Shown here: positions 1 through 5,255 of the stretch, in pieces
Layout: every line of letters starts with the position of its first letter
How positions within the stretch are numbered: position 1 is the first letter of the stretch
Assembly (NCBI GenBank): GCA_018712905.1
Contig: DVGD01000009.1
Location: 1 to 5,255 of the forward strand
Origin: Candidatus Avoscillospira stercoripullorum
GTDB taxonomy: Bacteria; Bacillota; Clostridia; Oscillospirales; Oscillospiraceae
Direction of reading: 5' to 3'
Length of the DNA stretch: 5,255 nucleotides
Position numbers and translations under genes: made by a program
Notes under the pieces: generated by a model
Databases searched by the model: none
Told to the model about the DNA's origin: nothing
The model's input: the letters and a program-made list of their open reading frames with translations, nothing else

Positions 1-873
1 GGACTTTTGAAGGAGCTTCAAAAGGTCACTGATCTTGATGGACTTGGTCACAAAGAGCGGCGCAGTCATGATCTCGGACAGGGGCTTGTCGACCAGTCCG
101 GCGCCGTCATAGAGATCCTTCTGGTGAATGATGCCGATGATATTGTCGATATTCTCTTCGTAGACGAGGATCCGGGAGAAGCGGGAGGTGGAGAAGACCT
201 CGGCCACCTCCTCCTTGGTGGCGGTGCTGGGCACGGCCTCCAGATCCACCCGGTGGGTGAGGATGTCCTCGGCGTCGCGGTCGGTAAACTCGATGGCGCT
301 GCGCAAAAGCTCAGATTCGTCTTCGTCGATGCCGCCGTCCTGGGCGACCTCGTCCACCAGCACCAGCAGCTCATCCTGGGTGAGGCGACGATCCTCCTTG
401 ACCCGGAAGATCTTGGACATGAGCTTTTTCCACTGGGTAAAGAGCCAGTTCACCGGCGTGAGGATAATCACCAGCGCCTTTAGGAACGGGGTAGAGAACA
501 TGGCAAAGCGCTCCGGGCTGTCCTTGGCCAGGCTCTTGGGGGTGATTTCGCCGAAGATCAGTACCACGATGGTCACCACGATGGTGGAGAGGGTGGCGCC
601 GAAGTCTCCATAGTGGCGCACAAAGAGCAGCGTGCCGATGGAGGCGGTGGCGATGTTTACAATGTTGTTGCCGATGAGGATGGTGGAGAGGAGCTTGTCG
701 TAGTCCTCTGCCAGCTTCAACGTGGCCGAGGCGCGGCGGCTGCCCTTTTCGGCTCTGGTCTTGAGCCGGGTTTTATTGAGGGATGAGAAGGCGGTTTCGG
801 TGGCGGAGAAGTAGGCCGACATGAGAATCAGCACTGCCATAATCAATATGTCCCGCAAACTGTCACTGTCCAT
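1..873 (-). CDS. CNNM/CorC (HlyC/DUF21) family Mg2+ transporter with CBS domains, 3' end cut by the window
   Basis: The visible 291 residues form a membrane protein of the CNNM/CorC family, whose bacterial members move Mg2+ (several are reported exporters, e.g. S. aureus MpfA). An N-terminal DUF21 membrane domain spans about residues 5-150, with hydrophobic segments near 7-25, 60-84, 94-112 and 126-147. It carries the family hallmarks SATETAF (23-29), GNNIVNI (68-74) and GEITPK (108-113), whose polar residues line the ion site in known structures. An acidic linker (DEVAQDGGIDEDE, 174-186) leads to a first CBS domain (about 203-257) and the start of a second (from about 265). The rest of CBS2 and the usual C-terminal CorC_HlyC domain lie beyond position 1; full proteins are typically a little over 400 residues. 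The ATG at 873 is preceded by GGAGG at 887-891. The gene has its own promoter and a 170-nt leader holding a small ORF and a terminator-like hairpin, so it is probably controlled by attenuation. The family call is secure; substrate and transport direction are inferred. Confidence 0.93.
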   Translation of the reverse strand, partial: MDSDSLRDILIMAVLILMSAYFSATETAFSSLNKTRLKTRAEKGSRRASATLKLAEDYDKLLSTILIGNNIVNIATASIGTLLFVRHYGDFGATLSTIVVTIVVLIFGEITPKSLAKDSPERFAMFSTPFLKALVIILTPVNWLFTQWKKLMSKIFRVKEDRRLTQDELLVLVDEVAQDGGIDEDESELLRSAIEFTDRDAEDILTHRVDLEAVPSTATKEEVAEVFSTSRFSRILVYEENIDNIIGIIHQKDLYDGAGLVDKPLSEIMTAPLFVTKSIKISDLLKLLQKS

Positions 874-886
874 AAAAAGTATGTAT

Positions 887-891
887 CCTCC
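887..891 (-). promoter_or_regulatory. Ribosome binding site of the CorC-family gene
   Basis: GGAGG on the minus strand, 13 nt before the ATG at 873. The spacing is longer than usual, but no other in-frame start lies just upstream, so the ATG at 873 is kept. It sits downstream of the terminator-like hairpin, so it would be transcribed only on read-through. Confidence 0.7.
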
Positions 892-903
892 AAACAAAGA
901 TGG

Positions 904-915
904 TTTTCCGGAAAA
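904..915. repeat. Perfect 12-bp palindrome in the CorC leader
   Basis: TTTTCCGGAAAA is a perfect palindrome lying between the terminator-like hairpin and the transporter's ribosome binding site. As RNA it would form only a weak four-pair hairpin. As DNA it could be a binding site for a dimeric regulator acting as a roadblock. It may equally be chance; no second copy was noticed in the window. Confidence 0.35.
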
Positions 916-923
916 GCGCGCAA

Positions 924-961
924 AAAGGCATACCTGCACCACTTAGCGCAGATATGCCTTT
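924..961 (-). terminator. Intrinsic terminator-like hairpin in the CorC leader
   Basis: In minus-strand RNA, the arm AAAGGCATATCTGC (961-948) pairs with GCAGGTATGCCTTT (937-924) to give a 14-bp stem with one G-U pair and a 10-nt loop. The U run is five bases long (926-922), three of them inside the stem, followed by GCGCGC. It lies between a strong promoter and the gene it serves, which argues for an attenuator rather than a simple gene-end terminator. No other terminator is visible after the ABC operon, so it may also stop transcripts arriving from there. The leader ORF encodes its last residues with the 5' arm, and its stop codon lies in the loop. Confidence 0.7.
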
Positions 962-1011
962 AAATCAACAGCGGTATCGTACAAAGGGGGATTACCGTCG
1001 TCAGCTTCCAT
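943..1011 (-). CDS. Putative 22-aa leader peptide upstream of the CorC-family gene
   Basis: A 22-codon ORF starts at ATG 1011 and stops at TAA 945-943. It is preceded by AAGGAG (1029-1024) at a 12-nt spacing and begins about 32 nt after the predicted transcription start. The peptide begins MEADDGNPP and ends DLKAYLR, so its first five residues include three acidic ones, followed closely by two consecutive prolines. Known biology: the E. coli MgtL leader also starts with an acidic/proline-rich stretch (MEPDPTP) that destabilises the translating ribosome at low Mg2+, and it controls an Mg2+ transporter. Here the downstream gene is also an Mg2+ transporter family member. A ribosome finishing this ORF would cover the 5' arm of the terminator hairpin. 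The ORF and its position are read directly; translation and a regulatory role are inferred. It could be a chance short ORF, but the ribosome binding site and the stop placement make that less likely. Confidence 0.6.
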   Translation of the reverse strand: MEADDGNPPLYDTAVDLKAYLR

Positions 1012-1023
1012 GAGGAAAATTGG

Positions 1024-1029
1024 CTCCTT
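1024..1029 (-). promoter_or_regulatory. Ribosome binding site of the leader peptide ORF
   Basis: AAGGAG on the minus strand, 12 nt before the leader ATG at 1011. It supports the idea that the 22-codon ORF is translated. The spacing is long, but similar to the 13 nt seen for the transporter gene downstream. Confidence 0.55.
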
Positions 1030-1049
1030 CCGGGATGTAAATTGAGGCT

Positions 1050-1078
1050 ATTATACCAGCCTGGAAGCCATTTGTCAA
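1050..1078 (-). promoter_or_regulatory. Consensus sigma-A promoter for the leader and CorC-family gene
   Basis: The minus strand shows TTGACA (1078-1073), a 17-bp spacer and TATAAT (1055-1050), a full match to the sigma-70/sigma-A consensus. The bases just before the -10 box read TGG, giving an extended -10 element as well. The expected start of transcription is near the A at 1043. The -35 box overlaps the TGA stop codon (1077-1075) of the preceding gene, so the transporter is an independent unit. A promoter this strong fits control after initiation, as with an attenuator. Confidence 0.9.
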
Positions 1079-2403
1079 TGGCCAGCCCACTGGAGCGCTG
1101 GGCGCTCGGGGCTAAAGAATTGGAGCAGATTGGAATCGGCGCTGCTTATATACTGCCCATGGTAGAGAAGACCGCTTTGATCGTAGACCAAAAGTCCCGT
1201 ACCGACGGAGGCATATTCGCCCCAGGGATAGGCCAGCGCCAGCCGCGACCCGTCAAAGGCGGCGTTGATGCTGGAAAGGTAGTAGGCTTCCAACGGAAGC
1301 TCTGTGTCAAGCCACAGGCGATACTGCCCATCCTCCCGTGCGTAGGCAAGGAAGCGCTGCGTATCCTCCTCCCAGAAGAGCAGCACCAGCATATCCTCGG
1401 TCTGTACCACGGTTGGAAGCGTATCGGCGTCCAGCCAGTAGTCCTCGATCACCGTGCAGGTTTCCTCCTCCAAGAGCCGCAGGCGCAGAGTTCCCTGCTC
1501 CACGGTGAAAACCTCGATGATCCCATCCCAAGGGCTTTCCAACAGGGAGACGGCCTCCACATCTTCGGCGGAGAGGGGCAGGATATTCTCAATGTCCTCC
1601 ACCGGCAGGGCATAGTCATCTTCCTGCGGGAGCGGGATGCGGTAGATGCCGTAGCCGCCTTGAATGTGGGAAAAGTCCACCGTTTCCCCGGGTTCGCAGG
1701 AATATAGTCCCAGATAAATCCCTTGCTCTGTGACAAGCTCCGCACTGCAAAAGCTGTAGCTTTCCTCGCCGGTGGGGTTGATGGTGGCTTGTACACACTC
1801 TCCATCCTCATCCAGGGAGACGGTGATGTCCACAGTCAGTTCCGCGGGAACAGGGATGTGGAAGTAGTTGGTGAGGAAGGAGGTCTCGCCTTCATCGTAG
1901 TAGGTGCTGCCATTGAGCAGGCTGAGATAAAGCGTCAGTGGGTAGATCTCCCAATAATCCGCCACCGTGACGGCCTCGGTTTTCTCTTCCCCGGGCGCAA
2001 GCTCCCTGGCCAGCTCCCGAATGGGCTCGATCAGGAAATCACTCCATCTGTTTCGCTCCTCCATCAGATTCTCCAGCGTGGTGCTGGTTGCGCCGTTGAG
2101 GCTGGCAGTGGAAAAATGCAGATAGGCATCCTGGGAGAACGACACGCCATTGGGGTGGTAGGTGAAGTCCGTCACCGCCTGAAAGGCCGCTGTGGCCGGG
2201 AAGGTGGTGTCCCAGGTGAGATAACTGTTGCGCTGGGCATAGACGGTGAGCGCCAGCCCCTCCGCCGCGCTTGCGTCACCTGAGAGGGTGTGCGCCTCTA
2301 TGGTGATGTCGTCCTGGATCAGGAACCCGGCCAGCGCCGCGCTACTCAGCCCCACCACGGCGATCAGCACCAGGAAAACATAGAGCATGAGCCGCTTTTT
2401 CAT
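1075..2403 (-). CDS. Exported protein of unknown function, second of a tandem paralogous pair
   Basis: The 442-residue product has a typical signal peptide: a KKR start, a hydrophobic stretch (about 5-24) and a type I cleavage motif ALA|G at 25/26. There is no lipobox cysteine, so it is released or stays anchored if uncleaved. No membrane segment follows. I do not recognise the family. It is clearly paralogous to the gene just upstream; shared blocks include YFHIPVP (180-186), DFSHIQGGYGIYRIP (243-257), ILPLS (274-278), SPWDG (290-294), LRLRL (306-310), CTVIEDYWLD (316-325) and REDGQY (356-361). The second half is rich in alternating hydrophobic, beta-strand-like segments ending in acidic turns, which might be a beta-propeller or beta-sandwich; this is a guess. 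Cysteines are at 203, 219, 236 and 316. The start overlaps the preceding stop by four bases (ATGA), with AAGGAGG (2417-2411) seven bases upstream, implying translational coupling. It is the last gene of the ABC operon and may be a substrate-binding or sensing partner of that module. Confidence 0.9.
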   Translation of the reverse strand: MKKRLMLYVFLVLIAVVGLSSAALAGFLIQDDITIEAHTLSGDASAAEGLALTVYAQRNSYLTWDTTFPATAAFQAVTDFTYHPNGVSFSQDAYLHFSTASLNGATSTTLENLMEERNRWSDFLIEPIRELARELAPGEEKTEAVTVADYWEIYPLTLYLSLLNGSTYYDEGETSFLTNYFHIPVPAELTVDITVSLDEDGECVQATINPTGEESYSFCSAELVTEQGIYLGLYSCEPGETVDFSHIQGGYGIYRIPLPQEDDYALPVEDIENILPLSAEDVEAVSLLESPWDGIIEVFTVEQGTLRLRLLEEETCTVIEDYWLDADTLPTVVQTEDMLVLLFWEEDTQRFLAYAREDGQYRLWLDTELPLEAYYLSSINAAFDGSRLALAYPWGEYASVGTGLLVYDQSGLLYHGQYISSADSNLLQFFSPERPALQWAGH

Positions 2404-3734
2404 CCCACATCCTCCTTCCAGGAAAGGCGCAGGGGAGTGCTGGTATAAATGCTATTCTCCCATGCAGCGGCGCGCAGGAATTTTCCATAGAAAACCTCCC
2501 CGCCTTCCTCCCATATCCACACTTCCATGGAAAGCCCCGGGCGCTCTTCGTCGGGGGAGAGGGTGGCGAAGGCCAAGTGCCCATTTCGATAGGCCACGGC
2601 GGGGTCGTACCAACGGTAGGACTTGTTGGGAAGGGTACCCCGGAGACTCGGCACATACTGCCCATCCTCCCGCACCAGCGCCAGGAAGCTGCGCTCCGGC
2701 ACGTCGTAGGAGAGCAGCAGCAGGACATTCTCTCCTTGCACCACCTGCGGCATGCTGGAATAGGAATCCAGCGTGTAGTCCTCCAGGACGGTGCAGCTTG
2801 CCTCGTCGAAGAGCCTGAGCCGCAGATTGCCGTGTTCCAGGGTCAGGAGCAGCAGCACGCCGTCCCAGGCGCTCTTCATCACGCAGATGTCCTCGATCTC
2901 CGCATAGGAGAGGGGCAGAACTGTCTGCATAGCGCCCACATCCAGCTCGTGGCTGTCGGTGGCGGTGGGAATGCGGTAAAGGCCGTAGCCGCCGCGAATC
3001 TGAGAAAAGTCCGTTCCCTCGGGGAAATCGGCGGGGGAGAGCACCAGATAGATCCAGCCGTCGGTGACGCAGCCGTTTTTATTGAAGCCATAGTCCGCGC
3101 CCACCGGCTGCACGAGCACATCAAAATACCCTCCGTCCTCCGAGCGGGTAACAGACATGGAAACCCTGGTTCCGTCGGGAAAGGGAATGTGGAAATAGCC
3201 CTTTAATGCGTTTGACGGCGGTGTGTAGACACGATAGGTATCGCCATGGGGCACCAAAAGGGAGAGGTTAAAGTCAAAGTATGTGGTGTAGTCTTCCGAT
3301 TGAAATTCCATCCCGGCGCTTTGTCCCGGCTCTAAGTCTTCTGCCAGCTCCCGCGCCAGCGTCATCAGCTGATCGGGCAGCAGCGCCACGGTTTGAAATA
3401 TTTCCCTGGAGGCTACAATGCTGTCGGAAATCCTTCCGCCGCCGAAGGTGGCAACGGCATCTTTTTCCGGGGGCATGCTGAGGATGGAATAGGTAAAATC
3501 TGTGGCGGGCGCTGGGTCGCCAGTGGGGGAGAAGGTGGTTTCCCAGAGGGTGTGGTCATCTGCCTGAAATGGCAGCGTGAGCCATAGATCCCGCGCCTGT
3601 TCCACGTCGCCCTCCAGCGTCTCCACCTGAATGTCCACGCGCGCCTGCCCGATGCCCCCGGCGATGGCCATGCCGCCAAGCCCCAGAACTGCCAGCAGCA
3701 CCAGGATGAGATAGAGAACCATGTGCTTGTTCAT
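2400..3734 (-). CDS. Exported protein of unknown function, first of a tandem paralogous pair
   Basis: The 444-residue product carries an N-terminal signal peptide (hydrophobic about 5-24) with AIA|G cleavage at 25/26, the same position as in its downstream paralogue. It has no lipobox and no later membrane span. Motifs shared with the paralogue lie at nearly the same residues: YFHIPFP (180-186), DFSQIRGGYGLYRIP (242-256), VLPLS (272-276), SAWDG (288-292), LRLRL (304-308), CTVLEDYTLD (314-323) and REDGQY (355-360). Over residues 272-323 the two proteins align without gaps with 26 of 52 identical. The N-terminal third is much less alike. Cysteines are at 222, 284 and 314; the first and last seem to correspond to Cys219 and Cys316 of the paralogue. 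GAGGG (3745-3741) sits six bases before the ATG and overlaps the stop of the ATPase gene nine bases away, so it is almost certainly co-transcribed with the ABC genes. The function is unknown; an extracytoplasmic accessory to the ABC module is the simplest inference. Confidence 0.9.
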   Translation of the reverse strand: MNKHMVLYLILVLLAVLGLGGMAIAGGIGQARVDIQVETLEGDVEQARDLWLTLPFQADDHTLWETTFSPTGDPAPATDFTYSILSMPPEKDAVATFGGGRISDSIVASREIFQTVALLPDQLMTLARELAEDLEPGQSAGMEFQSEDYTTYFDFNLSLLVPHGDTYRVYTPPSNALKGYFHIPFPDGTRVSMSVTRSEDGGYFDVLVQPVGADYGFNKNGCVTDGWIYLVLSPADFPEGTDFSQIRGGYGLYRIPTATDSHELDVGAMQTVLPLSYAEIEDICVMKSAWDGVLLLLTLEHGNLRLRLFDEASCTVLEDYTLDSYSSMPQVVQGENVLLLLSYDVPERSFLALVREDGQYVPSLRGTLPNKSYRWYDPAVAYRNGHLAFATLSPDEERPGLSMEVWIWEEGGEVFYGKFLRAAAWENSIYTSTPLRLSWKEDVG

Positions 3735-3743
3735 AGCAATCCC

Positions 3744-4478
3744 TCACGTTTCGTCGGTGAGGTCGGAGAGCGCCTTGCTCACCCGGTCGGCCTCGTAGTG
3801 ATAGGCCGAGCGGACATAGTCCATGAGCGCCACGCCCTCCTCCTCCAGGGAAAGGGTGGTCACGTCGCCCACGATTTTGCCCCCGCGCAGCAGCACCGCC
3901 CGGCTGATAAACTGCGATACCTCCTCCAGGAGGTGGGTGGAGAGGAGCACGGTCTCGGTGGGCTCGAGAATGCCCAGGAGCACCTTGTAAAAATCTTCCC
4001 GGTTGAAGACGTCGTTTCCAGCGAAGGGCTCATCCATGAGGATATAGTCCGCGCCCTGGGAAAGGGCGAGAATCACCTCCAGCTGGTTTTGCTGGCCGGT
4101 GGAAAAGGTGCGCACGGGCTTTTCCATGGGCAGATTGAAAAAATCCATCAGCCCTTCAAACCGCTTGGCGCGGAAGTGGGGAAACTGGGTTTCATAGAAC
4201 GCCCGGTGGTCGGCGGGGGAGAGGTTGGGGAAAAAGGAGTGCTCGCAGGTGGCGAAGGAGAGACGGGCAATGTTCTTCCGGGTGATGGGCTCGCCGTCCA
4301 GGGTCACCGTGCCCTTGTGGCGGAGGTACCCCAGGATGCATTTCATCAGCGTGGTCTTGCCTGCGCCGTTTTCACCAAACAGTCCCACAATCTCGCCTGG
4401 GGCGAGGGTGAGATCCACGCCCACCAGGGCATCCATTTTTCCAATGTAGGACTTGGAGATCGATTTCAGTTCCAGCAT
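3744..4478 (-). CDS. ABC transporter ATP-binding protein (ABC-2 type)
   Basis: This 244-residue cytoplasmic nucleotide-binding subunit would hydrolyse ATP to drive a membrane partner. The motifs are complete: Walker A GENGAGKT (35-42), a Q-loop region ATCEHSFFPNLS with Glu79 where Gln is usual, signature STGQQ (126-130) replacing LSGGQ, Walker B YILMDEP (145-151) with catalytic Glu150, D-loop GND (154-156) and switch His182. The degenerate signature and Glu at the Q-loop are common in ABC-2-type ATPases of the YtrB/CcmA style. A TTG six codons upstream (4496) could extend it to 250 residues, but AGGAGGG at 4491-4485 lies six bases before the ATG at 4478, so MLELKS is the better start. It follows two small membrane proteins that are the likely permease partners and precedes two exported proteins. 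The substrate cannot be told from sequence. Confidence 0.95.
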   Translation of the reverse strand: MLELKSISKSYIGKMDALVGVDLTLAPGEIVGLFGENGAGKTTLMKCILGYLRHKGTVTLDGEPITRKNIARLSFATCEHSFFPNLSPADHRAFYETQFPHFRAKRFEGLMDFFNLPMEKPVRTFSTGQQNQLEVILALSQGADYILMDEPFAGNDVFNREDFYKVLLGILEPTETVLLSTHLLEEVSQFISRAVLLRGGKIVGDVTTLSLEEEGVALMDYVRSAYHYEADRVSKALSDLTDET

Positions 4479-4484
4479 GGGAAT

Positions 4485-4491
4485 CCCTCCT
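4485..4491 (-). promoter_or_regulatory. Ribosome binding site that sets the ATPase start
   Basis: AGGAGGG on the minus strand, six bases before ATG 4478. It decides against the upstream TTG at 4496, which would lie before it. It overlaps the TAG stop (4492-4490) of the preceding membrane protein gene, favouring translational coupling. Confidence 0.85.
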
Positions 4492-4975
4492 ACCAAAGTT
4501 GTGGATTAAGGCATTGCGCCGGGGTGGCGCAGCGATAGATGAGATAGTAGAGCGCCGTGAGAATGGCCATGGTGAGAAGCGATAGGATCACCCCGGCCAG
4601 GGGCGCCGCCAGGCAGCGCCGGGGCAGTTCCTCGGCATGGGGCAGGCGCCGCATGGTGTAGATGCTGCGGCTCTGGTGGTAGTGCCAGAAATAGAAGCCC
4701 ACCGCCACCACGGCCATGGCGGCCATCAGCACGTAGAAGCCCCAATAGATGCCGGGGATCAGGGAGAAGAAGGGAGTAATGACAGCACCGGGGCGCAGTA
4801 CCCGCTTCTTATTCTGCCAGTAATAAAGGGCGTCCAGCGCCTTGGAGTACCGGGCGACAAACTGCAGGGAGACAAGGCTGGCTGCGATGAGCCCCAGACC
4901 AAAGTAGGAGAGCACCTTGTCCATAGGAACGCCCAGGGGGAGATACCGTTTCATATCAGTCTTCCGCTTTGCCAT
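4490..4975 (-). CDS. Small membrane protein, probable ABC transporter membrane subunit
   Basis: The 161-residue protein has a basic N-terminus and about three hydrophobic spans (about 21-41, 76-98 and 122-146). A charged segment between spans 2 and 3 (101-121) contains SIYTMRRLPHAEELPRR. This SIYxMRRLP block looks familiar from membrane proteins encoded with ABC-2 ATPases in Clostridia, but I give no family name. It is much smaller than a normal ABC-2 permease (usually six spans), so it may work with the membrane protein encoded just upstream. The ATG at 4975 is chosen because GGAGG (4989-4985) lies nine bases before it. An alternative ATG at 4954 (154 aa, one base after the upstream stop) has only a weak GGAAG site. 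The gene overlaps the upstream gene by 20 bases and ends 11 bases before the ATPase start. Confidence 0.85.
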   Translation of the reverse strand: MAKRKTDMKRYLPLGVPMDKVLSYFGLGLIAASLVSLQFVARYSKALDALYYWQNKKRVLRPGAVITPFFSLIPGIYWGFYVLMAAMAVVAVGFYFWHYHQSRSIYTMRRLPHAEELPRRCLAAPLAGVILSLLTMAILTALYYLIYRCATPAQCLNPQLW

Positions 4976-5255
4976 GCTCCTTCACCTCCCCGCGAATCCA
5001 GAAGAACTGCCAGCTGATGAAGAAGAGGAACACCACCGAGAAGAGCACCTCCACCCCCACGTTCCCGGATACTGAAAAGCTGTAGAGTCCGGCGGCAGTC
5101 ACCAGCAGCGGCGAGATCTGAAAGCTGCCCCGCCGCTGGAAGAAGCCGAAGGAGGCGGTGCAGCTGGCCAGGGCTAGCGCCCACAGTACGCTCAACAGGA
5201 GGCGCAGCCAGTCAGATAGTGGCAGCAGGCTGTGGAAAAAGGGCGTGGTGTAGGC
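4956..5255 (-). CDS. Multi-pass membrane protein, 5' end cut by the window
   Basis: The last 99 residues are visible; the reading frame is open to the right edge, so the true start lies outside. The in-frame TTG at 5195 is not a convincing start because the frame continues upstream with plausible protein. There are hydrophobic spans near residues 17-39 and 66-87 of the visible part, with a shorter one near 48-62, and a charged C-terminal tail (RGEVKEHGKAED), probably cytoplasmic. It overlaps the next membrane protein gene by 20 bases. By position it is likely a membrane subunit of the same ABC module. I do not recognise the family, and its full size is unknown. Confidence 0.8.
   Translation of the reverse strand, partial: AYTTPFFHSLLPLSDWLRLLLSVLWALALASCTASFGFFQRRGSFQISPLLVTAAGLYSFSVSGNVGVEVLFSVVFLFFISWQFFWIRGEVKEHGKAED
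4985..4989 (-). promoter_or_regulatory. Ribosome binding site that sets the start of the 161-aa membrane protein
   Basis: GGAGG on the minus strand, nine bases before ATG 4975 and inside the 3' end of the preceding gene. It favours the longer 161-residue product over a start at 4954. A second AGGAG one base from the ATG is too close to act. Confidence 0.65.

Larger units (their letters stand above)
874..1043 (-). promoter_or_regulatory. 5' leader RNA of the CorC-family gene (putative attenuator)
   Basis: This is the predicted untranslated leader between the expected transcription start (near 1043, seven bases after the -10 box) and the transporter start codon at 873. In transcription order it holds a Shine-Dalgarno sequence, a 22-codon leader ORF, an imperfect hairpin inside that ORF (arms 993-1002 and 967-976), a terminator-like hairpin (924-961), a 12-bp palindrome and the transporter's ribosome binding site. 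I do not recognise the sequence as a known Mg2+ riboswitch such as the M-box or as a yybP-ykoY element, although I cannot run a covariance-model search. The layout fits transcription attenuation governed by leader-peptide translation. Confidence 0.6.

Noticed and set aside
7..613. Open frames on the plus strand opposite the CorC-family gene
   Set aside because: They mirror a clearly conserved minus-strand protein; long antisense frames are expected in GC-rich coding DNA, and their translations show no recognisable domain.
874..1043. M-box or yybP-ykoY riboswitch in the transporter leader
   Set aside because: I could not recognise the conserved elements of either class, and much of the leader is taken up by a short ORF and a simple hairpin. 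A covariance-model search would settle it.
1093..1107. Small hairpin GAGCGC-TGG-GCGCTC near the 3' end of the second exported protein gene, with another short inverted repeat beside it
   Set aside because: It lies inside the coding sequence, has six-base arms and is not followed by a U run, so it does not look like a terminator.
1042..1707. 221-residue plus-strand open frame opposite the exported protein gene
   Set aside because: It begins inside the minus-strand promoter and lies antisense to a gene whose paralogue conserves the minus-strand protein sequence.
4478..4496. TTG start at 4496 giving a 250-residue ATPase
   Set aside because: The strong ribosome binding site lies downstream of this TTG and six bases before ATG 4478, and ABC ATPases of this type usually begin with a short leader before the first strand, as MLELKS does.
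3723..4538. 271-residue plus-strand open frame opposite the ABC ATPase
   Set aside because: The minus strand encodes an unmistakable ATPase with all motifs; the antisense translation has no family features and is a GC-driven shadow.

Overview
The window is GC-rich and every gene I can support lies on the minus strand, so transcription runs from high to low coordinates. The strong GGAGG-type ribosome binding sites, tightly packed operon, CNNM/CorC-type transporter and style of the ABC genes suggest a GC-rich Gram-positive gut-type Clostridia, perhaps Oscillospiraceae. That placement is an inference from style, not from a marker gene.

In transcription order, positions 5255 to 1075 hold one tightly packed operon. 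It contains the 3' part of a small multi-pass membrane protein, a second small membrane protein (161 aa), an ABC-2-type ATPase (244 aa), and two tandem paralogous exported proteins (444 and 442 aa). Stop codons overlap or nearly touch the next gene's ribosome binding site or start (20-nt overlap, 11-nt gap, 9-nt gap, 4-nt ATGA overlap). This suggests translational coupling and a shared job. The membrane proteins and ATPase look like a transporter or envelope-sensing ABC module. The exported pair is of unknown function.

Positions 1078 to 874 are a compact regulatory region on the same strand. A consensus sigma-A promoter (TTGACA, 17 bp, TATAAT, with an extended -10 TG) has its -35 box overlapping the stop codon of the last operon gene. 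Downstream of it are a ribosome binding site, a 22-codon leader ORF beginning MEADDGNPP, a terminator-like hairpin whose loop contains the leader's stop codon, and a 12-bp palindrome. The ribosome binding site of a CNNM/CorC-family (DUF21 plus CBS) Mg2+ transporter gene follows.

That transporter gene runs off the left edge of the window (291 residues visible). The acidic/proline-rich start of the leader peptide recalls MgtL of enterobacteria. A translation-controlled, Mg2+-responsive attenuator for a CorC-type (probably Mg2+-exporting) protein is the most interesting hypothesis here, and it is unproven. There is no gene-free stretch over 300 bases, and I saw no tRNA, rRNA, CRISPR array or mobile element.
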